From JAJRVH01 sp964505995 (GTDB lineage: Bacteria > Pseudomonadota > Zetaproteobacteria > Mariprofundales > Mariprofundaceae), in contig CAZDLB010000008.1 in assembly GCA_964505995.1 (NCBI GenBank), forward strand, positions 1 through 25,091: 25,091 nt of DNA. The letters run 5' to 3'. The number at the start of each line of letters is the position of its first letter. Position 1 is the stretch's first letter. Below, piece after piece: positions 14,854-23,205 of this stretch. The notes beneath the pieces are model-generated. The model was not told the origin of the DNA, did no database searches, and saw only the letters and a program-made list of their open reading frames with translations. The position numbers and the translations under genes were made by a program.

Positions 14854-16209
14854 ATGTTTTTTTGCGCCAGAATATCAGAAAATCGTTATTTATTAATGTT
14901 TGTCGCCGCGATGCTGGCCATGCCCTGGCAGCTGCAGGCCGGAGAGGCGATGAGCCTGCGACAGAGCGTTGCGCTGGCACTGAGCCACAATCGCATGCTG
15001 GGCATGGCCGAACAGCAGCAGCAGGCCGCCGAGGCTGGCCGGCAGCAGGCCACGGCCGCGCTGCTGCCGCGCATCGATGTGCAGACGGGCGTGGCGCGAA
15101 GCAATTCGCCGCTGATGGTTTTCGGCTCGAAGCTGCAGCAGCAGAATGTCACGGCGGCTGATTTCAATCCGGTGACGCTGAATCATCCGTCCTATACCAG
15201 CCTTTATACGACACGGCTGGGGCTGACGATGCCGCTGTTTGCCGGTGGCGCCAACTGGGCCGGGCGCAGGCAAAGCGCGCATCAGGCCGAGGCTTCCGCG
15301 CATGAGCTTCAATACCGCCGCCAGCAGGTCATCTTCCAGACCGTCGCTGCCTACCTCCGCGCAAAACAGGCCGAGGCCTCGCTGGCTGCTGGCGAGCGGG
15401 CCGTGGAGGCCGCGAGGCGCCGGTTCGAGGATGCGAAGGCGCTGAACAGGCGTGGCATGGCGCTGAAAAGCGATGTCATGGATGCCGAGGTGCATCTGCT
15501 GCAGAGCCGCCTGAAGCTCGATGCCGCGAAGGCCGAGCTGGACAACAGTCGGGATGCGTTAAGCCGTGTGCTCGGGGTGGAAATGCAGGCGAAGTCTCTG
15601 GCGGAGCCGGGCATCGAGCTGCAAGTACGGGATGCGGATGCGCTGCTGCAGCAGGCGCTGAAAGGCCGGTCGGATCTGCTGGCGATGCAGGAGAAGGAGA
15701 AGGCGGCCGAGGCCGGGGTCTCCGTCAGCCGTGCCGGCATGCTGCCGCACGTCGAGCTGATGGCGCAGCAGGAGTGGAACGATTCACGCTGGGGGCTCGG
15801 CAACCGCAATACGACGATCGGTGCCAACGTCCACCTGAACCTGTTTGCCGGTGGTGCAGATCGGGCCCGCATGCGCGCGGCCGAGGCGAACCGCGTGTCC
15901 GCACAGCTGCAGCTTGAGGACAAGCGCGTGGCCATCGCCAACGAGGTGCGCCAGGCCTGGCGAAGCCTGAAGCTGGCCGAGCAGCGGCTGGCCAGCGAAA
16001 CACGCGCCGAAACCCAGACCTCGGAATCCCTGCGGATCCGCTCCCTGCGCCATCGTCAGGGGCTGGAGAAGACCTCGGATCTGCTCGCGGCGCAGGCGCG
16101 TTTCGATCAGGCCCGGCTGAATCGCATCCAGGCGCAATACGATGTCGAGCTGGCCCGCGCCGCGCTGCTGCTGGCGGCTGGCCGGCTGGATGAAGGAGTG
16201 ATTCGATGA
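14854..16209 (+). CDS. TolC-family outer membrane efflux channel (second copy)
   Basis: A 451-residue outer-membrane factor. The N-terminus has a hydrophobic signal with cleavage predicted after LQA (residue 29). The mature protein opens with MSLRQSVALALSHNRML, the usual TolC helix. Two repeated halves follow, with beta-strand blocks LTMPLFAGGANWAGR and VHLNLFAGGADRARM, and long Ala/Glu/Arg-rich helices. It is clearly different in sequence from the channel at 6354-7688, so it is not a recent duplicate. The ATG at 14854 begins one base after the arsR stop, with only a weak ribosome site (GGGAAG), suggesting coupling. The stop overlaps the next adaptor gene (ATGA). It is the exit duct for the RND pump at 17228-20748. 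Confidence 0.88.
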   Translation: MFFCARISENRYLLMFVAAMLAMPWQLQAGEAMSLRQSVALALSHNRMLGMAEQQQQAAEAGRQQATAALLPRIDVQTGVARSNSPLMVFGSKLQQQNVTAADFNPVTLNHPSYTSLYTTRLGLTMPLFAGGANWAGRRQSAHQAEASAHELQYRRQQVIFQTVAAYLRAKQAEASLAAGERAVEAARRRFEDAKALNRRGMALKSDVMDAEVHLLQSRLKLDAAKAELDNSRDALSRVLGVEMQAKSLAEPGIELQVRDADALLQQALKGRSDLLAMQEKEKAAEAGVSVSRAGMLPHVELMAQQEWNDSRWGLGNRNTTIGANVHLNLFAGGADRARMRAAEANRVSAQLQLEDKRVAIANEVRQAWRSLKLAEQRLASETRAETQTSESLRIRSLRHRQGLEKTSDLLAAQARFDQARLNRIQAQYDVELARAALLLAAGRLDEGVIR

Positions 16210-17231
16210 AGCTTTGGATTGGAATGATCATGGCGCTGGCAATGCTCGCCTCCTGCGCCGATGAGGCCACGAATGCCCAGGCCCCTGCCGTGAACAGCAC
16301 GGCGACGGTGATGCAGCTGAAGAGGCAGCCGGTGCCGAGGCTCTATGTCACCAGCGGCAATGTCACCTCGGATCATCGTGTGGCGATCAGCTCGCGCCTG
16401 TCCGGCTACATCCGCGAGCTGCTCGTGCGCGAGGGCGACCGGGTGCAGGCCGGCCAGGTGCTGGTGCGCGTGGATCCGGTGGATGCGCGCCAGGCGCTGC
16501 TGCAGGCGAAGGCGGATCTGGCCGACGCCGAGGCGGATCTGCGGCGCTATGAAGACCTGCTCAAGGCCGGCGCGGTGACCCCGCAGCAGGCGGACAAGGT
16601 GCGCCTGCGCTACAAGGTCGCGAAATCGCAGGTGGAGCAGGCGAAGAATCAGCTCGGCTATGCCGAGGTGAGCTCGCCGGTGGCCGGCGTTGTGGTGGCC
16701 AAGCATCTGTCGCAGGGCGATCTGGCCGCGCCGGGTGCACCAATCCTGATCATCGAGGATCCGGCCAGCCTGCTGGTCGAGACCCATGTCTCGGAGGCGC
16801 GGGTTTCGCAGATCCATGAAGGTTCGGACGTGTTGCTGACGATCCCGGCCATTCATCGCCGCGTGAATGGCAAGGTGCGACAGGTGGTCGCGGCCGCCGA
16901 TCCGGTATCGCATCAGTTCCTGGTCAAGATCGCCCTGCCGGCCGATGCCGATATTCATCCGGGCATGTATGCGGAAACGGCCTTCATTCTCGGCAGCCGA
17001 CCGTCGCTGCTGATTCCGCGCGAGGCCATCGTCTGGCGGGCCGGACTGGCCGGCGTCTATCTGCTCGACGGCGATCGGGTGGCGCACTATCGCCAGATTC
17101 GCGTGGGACCGGAGTTTGACGGCCGGGTCGAGGTGCTTGCAGGCCTTGAGGAGGGCGATGTCATTGCCTGGAACGGCGAGCCTGCGCTGCGCACCGGCTA
17201 TCGCGTCAGTGCCAGGGCGGATGCTCGATGA
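16206..17231 (+). CDS. RND periplasmic adaptor (HlyD-type), predicted lipoprotein
   Basis: A 341-residue membrane-fusion protein. The lipoprotein signal ends in lipobox LASC with the cysteine at 17. Then come the first half-lipoyl (LSGYIRELLVREGDRVQAGQ), a short coiled-coil hairpin rich in Ala/Asp/Glu, the second half-lipoyl (EVSSPVAGVVVAKHLSQGD), the beta-barrel and a membrane-proximal domain. The alpha-hairpin is shorter than in AcrA. Both ends overlap neighbours by four bases (ATGA), so channel, adaptor and pump are translationally coupled. It belongs to the same transcription unit as the persulfide-sensor-like ArsR gene. Confidence 0.9.
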   Translation: MKLWIGMIMALAMLASCADEATNAQAPAVNSTATVMQLKRQPVPRLYVTSGNVTSDHRVAISSRLSGYIRELLVREGDRVQAGQVLVRVDPVDARQALLQAKADLADAEADLRRYEDLLKAGAVTPQQADKVRLRYKVAKSQVEQAKNQLGYAEVSSPVAGVVVAKHLSQGDLAAPGAPILIIEDPASLLVETHVSEARVSQIHEGSDVLLTIPAIHRRVNGKVRQVVAAADPVSHQFLVKIALPADADIHPGMYAETAFILGSRPSLLIPREAIVWRAGLAGVYLLDGDRVAHYRQIRVGPEFDGRVEVLAGLEEGDVIAWNGEPALRTGYRVSARADAR

Positions 17232-20200
17232 GCGAAACCATGCAGACGAACAAGGCTTCGGAGCATGAGCCCCGGCTGAACATCGCCGGGCGGCTCGGGC
17301 AGATCGCGATGCGGACAAACCTGACGCCGATCATCAGCATCCTGATCTTCCTGATCGGCCTGGTGGCGCTGGCCGTGACGCCGCGCGAGGAGAATCCGCA
17401 GATCGACGTGCCGGCGGCCAATGTCATCGTCCGGATGCAGGGCGCCAGTCCCGAGGAGGTGCAGAATCTCGTCGTGCGGCCGCTGGAGATGGTGCTGCGT
17501 GAGATGACCGGCATCGACCATACCTTCGGCGCGGCCATGGACTCGATGGGCGTGGTCACCGTGATGTTCGAGGTCGGCGAGGACAAGGAAACCAGCCTCG
17601 TGAAGCTCTACGACCGCATCATGCACAATCTCGATCGCATTCCTGCCGGTGCCTCACAGCCGCTGGTCAAGCCGATGGATGTGGACGATGTGCCGGTGTC
17701 GGTGATCACGCTGAGTTCGCCGGACATGGATGGTCTGGCGCTGAAGCGGCTGGCCGAGCGCGTACGCGAACAGCTTGCGCCGCTGGAAGGCGTNNNNNNN
17801 NNNNNNNNNNNNNNNNNNNNNNNNNNNNNNNNNNNNNNNNNNNNNNNNNNNNNNNNNNNNNNNNNNNNNNNNNNNNNNNNNNNNNNNNNNNNNCGCTGAA
17901 GCGGCTGGCCGAGCGCGTACGCGAACAGCTTGCGCCGCTGGAAGGCGTGTCCGTCGCCGATGTCATCGGCGGGCGCGACCATGAGATCCGCATCCGCATC
18001 GACGCCAGTCGCATGGCCGCCTACGGCATCACCCTCGATCAGCTTCATCGGGTACTGACCTCGGCCAATGCCGGCGGTCCCGTTGGCCAGCTGGTCGGTG
18101 ATGGCCGCGTCACCCGCGTCTGGCTGGACGGCTATCTGCAGGATGCGCAGCAGGTCGGGCAGCTCATCGTCGGCCAGGTCACGGCGCACGGCAGCACCAA
18201 GCCGGTCTATCTGCGCGACATCGCCAGCATCGAGGATGGTCCGGCCGAGGAAACCCAGCTGCATCGCATCGGCTTCGGTCCGGCATCGGATCTGGCCGGC
18301 GCGGGCGAGGAGCCGGAAACACCGGCGGTGTCCATTGCGCTGGCCAAGAAGCGGGGCACGAATGCCGTCTTCGTCACCGAACGCATCCGCAACAAGCTGG
18401 AGGAACTGAAGGGCGACTTCATCCCGGACAATGTGCATGTTGAGATCACGCGCGATTCTGGCGAGCGCGCCAATGCGGCCGTGAACCTGCTCGTCGAGCA
18501 TCTCGGCATCGCCATCGCCACCGTGATCATGATCCTGCTGCTGTTTCTCGGCTGGCGCGAGGCCACGATCGTGACGCTGAACATCCCGCTGATCCTGTTC
18601 ATCGTGCTGGCCATTGGCCTTCTGGCGGACCAGACGATCAACCGCATCACGCTGTTTGCGCTGATCCTGTCGCTGGGTCTGCTGGTGGATGACGCGATCG
18701 TCGTCATCGAGAACATCCACCGGCATCTGCATCGCGGCGTGAGCCGGCTTTCCGACAAGGCGAGGCTGATCATCCGCGCCACCAACGAGACCGGCAAGCC
18801 GACCATCGTGGCGACCATCGCGGTGATCCTGGCCTTCATCCCGATGGCATTTGTCACCGGTATGATGGGTCCGTACATGGGGCCAATCCCGTTCAACGCG
18901 CCGCTGGCCATGGCCGCATCGCTGATCATCGCCTATGCCTTCACGCCATGGATCGCGCAGCGTTTCATGCCCTGCAAGGTCGTTGATCCGACGATGGAGG
19001 AGCGCGATCGGCAGCCGCAGGACTGGGTGCATCGCACCTACATGAAGCTGGCGCGCCCGCTGGTCGAGGATGCTCGCCGCCGCCGCATCTTCTGGCTGGT
19101 CGTGGCGCTGCTGTTCGCTGTGGCGATGTGGATGCCGGGTTGGCAGTTCATGCGTCCGGCCGGCATCAACGGGCCGCTGACCCCCGGCACCGTCGAGCTG
19201 AAGATGTTGCCCAAGAGCAACCAGAACACGTTCAACATCACCATCGACCTGCCCGAGGGCGCGACGCTGGAGGCGACCGATCGCGTGGCCCGCGACATCG
19301 GCGATGTGCTGCGCCGGCATCCGATGGTGCGCGATTACGAGGTCTTCGTCGGCCGCGCCGGCCCGATCGACTTCAACGGCATGCTGCGGGGTGCGGCGCT
19401 GTTCCGCGAGGGGCCGCATCTGGCCGAGATCCGCGTGAATCTGAAGGACAAGCATGAACGTGCCGAGCAGTCCTCGGAGATCGTGCTGCAGCTGCGCCGC
19501 ATGCTGGAGCCGGTGATGCAGGCGCATCCGGACGCCTCGATCAAGCTCGTCGAGGATCCACCGGGGCCGCCGGTGCGCGCCACGCTGCTGGCCGAGATCT
19601 ACGGCCCGGATTACGACACCCAGCGCCGGATTGCCGGCAAGGTGCATGAGCTGTTCGCGCATACCTATGATGTGACCGATGTCGACGATTCGGTCGGGGC
19701 CGAACAGCCGCAGCTGATCGTGCGCGTGAACAAGGAGAAGGCCGCGCGTCTGGGTGTGGCCACGGCCCAGGTCGAGACGGTGCTGCGTGATTTCCTCGGT
19801 GGCTACAACTTCGGCGCCGTGCACATGGCCAGTGAGCGGCATTCGGTCTATCTGCATGTGCAGTTGCCGCGCGAGCTGCGGGCTCATCCGGAGGATCTGG
19901 ATCGGATCTATGTCAGCGGCAGCCACGGGGCCGTGCCGCTCTCCAGCATCGCCAGCATCGAGTCCTCGACCGTCGCGCGGCCGGTGTTCAGCAAGGACGG
20001 TCATCCGGTGGTCTATGTGACGGCCGAGCCGGAAAAGGGGTCGCAGGTCTATCCGCTGCTGGAGATGGACGGCAAGCTTGACGACCACGAGATCGTGGAT
20101 GGCGCACGGCTTAAGACCGGCGGCATGCGCTTCACCGAAACGGAACCCGAGGATACCTTCGGCTATCATCTGCTGTGGGACGGCGAGATGCGTCTGACGC

Positions 20201-20748
20201 TGGATGTGTTCCGCGATCTCGGCGCCGCCTTCATCGTCGCGCTGCTGCTGATCTATCTGCTGATGGTGGCCTATTACGGTGAGTTCATCCTGCCGATGCT
20301 TGTCATGGCACCGACAGCGCTGACGATGATCGGCATCTTTCCCGGCCATCTGATTACCGGGCAGCCGTTCACGGCCACGTCGATGATCGGCATGATCGCG
20401 CTGGCCGGCATCGTCGTGCGCAATTCGACGCTGCTGATCGACTTCATCCTCGATTACCGCAGTCAGGGCCATGATCTGAAGGCCGCCGTGCTCGAGGCCG
20501 GCGCCGTGCGTGCCCGCCCGATCCTGCTGACGGCGCTGGCCGTGATTGCCGGCACGTCGATCATGATCTCCGATCCGGTGTTCGGCGGGCTGGGCGTTTC
20601 GATGGCCTTCGGCACGCTGGCCTCGACGATTCTGACCCTGTTCATCACGCCGCTGATGTTCTATCTCTGGCAGCGCCATCGTCCGGAGCATGGGGACCAG
20701 TGCGACGTGAACGCCGAGACATCAAATCCCAAAAGAGAAGGAGCATGA
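17228..20748 (+). CDS. RND efflux pump inner-membrane subunit, interrupted by a false gap
   Basis: A single RND transporter gene that appears split by 100 Ns. The 55 bases before and after the Ns are identical. Removing the Ns and one copy restores one frame of 1121 residues, within the normal range. The first helix is NLTPIISILIFLIGLVALAV, with PREENPQIDVP after it. The TM4 proton-relay block LGLLVDDAIVVIENIHRH has aspartates at 436-437 (numbered after repair). The C-terminal helices run from FIVALLLIYLLMVAYYGEF to the end. This is a distinct subfamily from the AcrB-like pump at 7685-10738; the glycine/proline-rich GMMGPYMGPIPFNAP before TM6 is notable. The substrate is unknown. Co-transcription with rhodaneses and sqr suggests a link to sulfur stress. 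The stop lies one base before the next gene. Confidence 0.92.
17739..17948. repeat. 55-bp duplicated flanks around a 100-N gap (assembly artefact)
   Basis: Bases 17739-17793 and 17894-17948 are identical over 55 bases, with 17794-17893 all N. Two contigs that end in the same 55 bases are what a de Bruijn graph assembler using k=55 produces, and a scaffolder then placed Ns between them. Collapsing the duplicate restores an uninterrupted reading frame through a conserved part of the RND protein (LEGVSVADVIGG), so nothing is missing here. Confidence 0.95.
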
Positions 20749-20749
20749 T

Positions 20750-20959
20750 ATGACCATACCACGTGCAATTCGCATCATCGCCGGCAGCTTCATTCTGCTG
20801 AGTCTGTATCTGGCCTGGCGTTATAACGGTGTTGTACTCACTGAGCCGACCTGGCTGTGGTTCACGGCCTTTGTCGGCGCCAACCTGCTGCAGTCCGGTA
20901 TTACGAAATGGTGCCTGATGGAGACGATTCTGAAGAAGCTGGGCATGAAGGAAGCCTGA
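20750..20959 (+). CDS. Small DUF2892 (YgaP-type) membrane protein
   Basis: A 69-residue inner-membrane protein with two hydrophobic segments, AIRIIAGSFILLSLYLAWRY (6-25) and LWFTAFVGANLLQSGITKW (36-54). The ending (GANLLQSGITKWCLMETILKKLG) is the DUF2892 pattern, also found as the membrane part of the E. coli rhodanese YgaP. A conserved cysteine sits at 55. A GGAG ribosome site ends eight bases before the ATG, and the RND stop is one base upstream, so it is co-translated with the pump. It may anchor or partner the following rhodanese. No enzymatic role is known for the domain alone. Confidence 0.85.
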   Translation: MTIPRAIRIIAGSFILLSLYLAWRYNGVVLTEPTWLWFTAFVGANLLQSGITKWCLMETILKKLGMKEA

Positions 20960-20987
20960 GCCGTTCACGCGGGCGGCTCGATGAGAT

Positions 20988-21049
20988 GGCAGGTGCGGGT
21001 GGCTCCTCCCTATCCCTCCCCCCATGTGCGGACACCATCCGTACCTGCC
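20988..21049 (+). other. Long stable stem-loop between DUF2892 and rhodanese genes
   Basis: GGCAGGTGCGGGTGG (20988-21002) pairs along all 15 positions with CCATCCGTACCTGCC (21035-21049), using two G-U pairs. The 32-base loop is pyrimidine-rich and contains CTCCTCCC, which could pair with a ribosome site. No T-run follows, so it is not a classical terminator. It may separate pump and rhodanese expression levels by blocking decay or partly halting transcription. Confidence 0.55.
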
Positions 21050-21076
21050 GCTTAAAACATGAGCAAGGAGCATGCA

Positions 21077-21481
21077 ATGATGCAGATGCTGCAGGACAAC
21101 CTCGGATATGTGCTTCTGGCCGGCTTTGCCGCCTGGATGCTCTGGCGCCGGCTGATTGCCCCAGGGCTTTCCGGCGTGCGCTCGATCTCGGCCGGGGAAT
21201 ACATGAAGCTGCGTGATGAGCCGCATGTGCTGATCGATGTGCGCAGCCCGGCCGAATGGGCCTCGGGGCATGCGCCGAAGGCTCTGCATATCCCGCTGGG
21301 TGAGGTGGCGCGGCGCTGCGGGGAGCTGCCGCAGGGGCAGCCGGTCATCTGCATCTGTGCCTCAGGAAACCGCTCGGCCGTGGCGGCCACGACCCTGGCC
21401 CGGAAAGGCCATGCGCCGGTGTACAACTTTTCCGGCGGCATGTCGGCCTGGCAGTCGGCCGGTCTGCCGGTGACGCGCTGA
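21077..21481 (+). CDS. Membrane-anchored rhodanese (sulfurtransferase)
   Basis: A 134-residue single-domain rhodanese. One membrane helix (YVLLAGFAAWMLW, residues 11-23) is followed by Arg-Arg, which by the positive-inside rule puts the catalytic domain on the cytoplasmic face. The domain starts at RSISAGEYMKL, has DVRSPAEW, and carries the active loop CASGNRS with the catalytic cysteine at 94. A second cysteine lies two residues before it. I chose the ATG at 21077, six bases after AGGAG; an in-frame ATG at 21059 precedes that site and is less likely. It moves sulfane sulfur between thiols. Neighbouring DUF2892 and rhodanese genes match the two halves of YgaP. Confidence 0.88.
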   Translation: MMQMLQDNLGYVLLAGFAAWMLWRRLIAPGLSGVRSISAGEYMKLRDEPHVLIDVRSPAEWASGHAPKALHIPLGEVARRCGELPQGQPVICICASGNRSAVAATTLARKGHAPVYNFSGGMSAWQSAGLPVTR

Positions 21482-21501
21482 TCGGTGACAAACTCACAGA
21501 A

Positions 21502-21542
21502 GCAAAGCATCGAATCGGCGAGAATCGCAAAGCAATGAATCG
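21502..21542. repeat. Imperfect 16-bp direct repeat upstream of second rhodanese
   Basis: GCAAAGCATCGAATCG (21502-21517) recurs as GCAAAGCAATGAATCG (21527-21542), matching at 14 of 16 positions with starts 25 bases apart. It lies in the AT-richer 75-base spacer before the lipoprotein-type rhodanese and ends just before its ribosome site. It may be a binding site or only a local duplication. Confidence 0.4.
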
Positions 21543-21556
21543 CAAGGAGTAAAAGG

Positions 21557-21979
21557 ATGAAACGGATGATGCAACGAAGCGGAATGGCCCTGGCGCTGCT
21601 GTTGATGCCGATGGTCGTGATGGCCTGCGGTATCGGCGAGCAGGCGCCGGAGGGGTATGAGAATGCTCCGGTCAGCCATGCCTACGAGCACTGGCGTCAG
21701 GGTGAGAGGGCGAGCATCCCGTTTCTGTTCCTCGATGTGCGCACGCCCGAGGAGTATGCGCAGGGGCATATCGAGGGTGCGAAGCTGATTCCGGTGCAGG
21801 AGCTGGCGGCGCATCTGGCCGATGTGCCGAAGGACCGGCAGGTCTATGTCTACTGCCATTCGGGCCGACGCTCGGCGCGCGCCGCCCGGCTGCTCGCGGA
21901 GAACGGCTTTAAGAATATCGAGAACGTGCTGGGCGGCATCGAGGCCTGGAAGGCCGCCGGCTATCCGGTGGTGAAATGA
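21557..21979 (+). CDS. Exported rhodanese, probable lipoprotein
   Basis: A 140-residue single-domain rhodanese with an export signal. Basic residues (MKRMMQR) precede a hydrophobic core (ALALLLMPMVVMA), then Cys24 in a lipobox-like VMAC. Lipidation is plausible, but the methionine at -2 makes the lipobox imperfect, and cleavage by the ordinary signal peptidase is possible. The domain has DVRTPEEYAQGHIEGA and the active loop CHSGRRS with catalytic cysteine at 100, so it is predicted active in the periplasm. The ribosome site AAGGAG lies upstream. Its end overlaps the start of the next rhodanese by four bases. Confidence 0.88.
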   Translation: MKRMMQRSGMALALLLMPMVVMACGIGEQAPEGYENAPVSHAYEHWRQGERASIPFLFLDVRTPEEYAQGHIEGAKLIPVQELAAHLADVPKDRQVYVYCHSGRRSARAARLLAENGFKNIENVLGGIEAWKAAGYPVVK

Positions 21980-22329
21980 TGTTCGGCAGCATTGATGTCC
22001 ATGCGCTGTATCCGCGCTGGCTCACGGCCCGCGAAAGAGGCGCGCCGCTGAACCTGATCGATGTGCGCTCGCCCGCGGAGTATGCCGATGCCCATGTGCC
22101 CGGCGCCAGGCTGATCGCGCTGAATACGCTGATGGCCCGGGTGCATGAGGTGCCGAGGCAGGGCGATGTCTTTCTGATCTGCCATTCCGGCGCGCGCTCA
22201 GCACAGGCGGCCGAGTATCTCGCCCGGCAGTGCGGGCATGACAACCTGATCAACGTCAGCGGCGGCACGCTGGCCTGGGCGCAGGCCGGCTACCCGCTTG
22301 AATCCGGATGCCAGGTCGAGGAGGTGTGA
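21976..22329 (+). CDS. Cytoplasmic single-domain rhodanese
   Basis: A 117-residue rhodanese without signal peptide or membrane helix, so predicted cytoplasmic. It has DVRSPAEYADAHVPGA and active loop CHSGARS with catalytic cysteine at 69; a second cysteine (CGHDN) and one near the C-terminus are also present. The ATG at 21976 overlaps the stop of the exported rhodanese; an ATG at 21979 is a near-equivalent start. The stop lies one base before the glutaredoxin-DUF302 gene, so these two are coupled. It is the third rhodanese in a row and differs from the others in both length and predicted location. Confidence 0.88.
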   Translation: MMFGSIDVHALYPRWLTARERGAPLNLIDVRSPAEYADAHVPGARLIALNTLMARVHEVPRQGDVFLICHSGARSAQAAEYLARQCGHDNLINVSGGTLAWAQAGYPLESGCQVEEV

Positions 22330-22330
22330 A

Positions 22331-22957
22331 ATGAAACTCTACTATCAGGCGGACTGTCCCTATTGCCAGATGGTGCTGCGCGAGCTGCATCGCGCCGGCG
22401 CCGACTGCGAGCTGCTGCCCGATGTCTCCCATCGGGAAGAGGTCGAGGCCCACGGTGGCCAGGTGCCGGTGCTCGTCGATGACGGGCAGACGATTGTCGG
22501 CAGCAGCGAGATCCTCGCGCATCTCAGGCGCAGGTTCGGGCTTTCCGAGACGACCGAGGCGAACGATCTCGGCATGAGCGCGGTTTTCGACGGCACGGTG
22601 GAACAGGCCGAGGCCGCGATCACCGAGGCGCTGAAGGACGTGGGTTTCGGCGTGCTCACCCGCATCGACGTGGCCGAGACGCTGAAGAAAAAGATCGATC
22701 TCGATCGGCCGCCCTATGTGATTCTTGGTGCGTGCAATCCGAAGATCGCGGCCAGGGCGCTGGAGATGGAGCCGAGCCTTGGCCTGCTTCTGCCATGCAA
22801 TGTCATCGTCTATCAGAACGACGAGGGCGAGACCGTTATTTCGATCATCCGGCCGGTCAAGATGCTGGGCTTTCTGGGCCGGCCGGAGATGCTGGCGCTG
22901 GCCGAGCAGGTGAAGGACCTTCTCGCGCAGGCACTGAACCGGGTCGCAGGCGAATAA
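22331..22957 (+). CDS. Glutaredoxin-like domain fused to DUF302
   Basis: A 208-residue predicted cytoplasmic protein with two domains. Residues 1-69 form a glutaredoxin/GST N-terminal fold: the redox motif CPYC is at 9-12, the cis-proline in GGQVPVLV is Pro46, and SSEILAHLRRRF forms the last helix. Residues from about 80 form a DUF302 domain with its conserved blocks LGACNP (Cys135) and LLPCNV (Cys156). The start at 22331 has GAGGAGG just upstream, one base after the rhodanese stop; an ATG at 22298 lies inside the rhodanese gene and is unlikely. DUF302 proteins often occur with sulfur-oxidation genes but lack a settled role. The fusion suggests a thiol or persulfide reductase or carrier working with the rhodanese. 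Confidence 0.85.
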   Translation: MKLYYQADCPYCQMVLRELHRAGADCELLPDVSHREEVEAHGGQVPVLVDDGQTIVGSSEILAHLRRRFGLSETTEANDLGMSAVFDGTVEQAEAAITEALKDVGFGVLTRIDVAETLKKKIDLDRPPYVILGACNPKIAARALEMEPSLGLLLPCNVIVYQNDEGETVISIIRPVKMLGFLGRPEMLALAEQVKDLLAQALNRVAGE

Positions 22958-22988
22958 CGCGACCCTCAATCCGCGGCCGTTGGCCGCG
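22941..22988 (+). other. Two tandem stem-loops around the end of the Grx-DUF302 gene
   Basis: GGGTCGC (22941-22947) pairs with GCGACCC (22959-22965), spanning the stop codon. CGCGGCC (22972-22978) pairs with GGCCGCG (22982-22988) with a three-base loop. No T-run follows, and the ribosome site of the next gene begins seven bases later. These look like mRNA-stability or processing structures rather than a terminator. Confidence 0.45.
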
Positions 22989-23006
22989 TAAACCAAGGAG
23001 GAAGAC

Positions 23007-23201
23007 ATGAAAGCGAATGTTGGAGTAGCTGACGGAACCCTGAGGGTCCTGATCGGTATGATCCTGATCTTCGGCGCGCTCGAGGGCTCATGGGCACCCT
23101 GGGGCTGGATCGGTGTCGTGCCGCTGGTGACAGCGCTGCTGGGCATCTGCCCGCTGTATTCGATCATCGGCGTCAATACCTGCGCCAAGAAGAACGCATA
23201 G
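23007..23201 (+). CDS. Second small DUF2892 (YgaP-type) membrane protein
   Basis: A 64-residue protein with the DUF2892 pattern: N-terminal MKANVGVADGTLRVLIG, first hydrophobic segment LRVLIGMILIFGAL (12-25), second WIGVVPLVTALLGICPLYSIIGV (34-56), then a cysteine and a lysine-rich end. The GICPLYSIIGVNTC block is the family hallmark and carries two cysteines (48 and 59). It differs clearly from the one at 20750-20959, so the operon carries two diverged copies. AAGGAGG lies upstream of the ATG. Its function is unknown; the domain also forms the membrane part of YgaP. Confidence 0.87.
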   Translation: MKANVGVADGTLRVLIGMILIFGALEGSWAPWGWIGVVPLVTALLGICPLYSIIGVNTCAKKNA

Positions 23202-23205
23202 AAAA

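Noticed and set aside
17794..17893. A frameshift or insertion breaking the RND gene
   Set aside because: The identical 55-base flanks show an assembly artefact; collapsing them restores the frame.
17608..20691. A 1027-codon minus-strand open frame
   Set aside because: It is antisense to the RND pump gene, passes through the N gap, and its low-complexity His/Gln/Asp/Arg composition shows no protein family.
21482..21556. CRISPR-like repeats
   Set aside because: Only two imperfect 16-base copies with 9 bases between them; no array and no cas genes.
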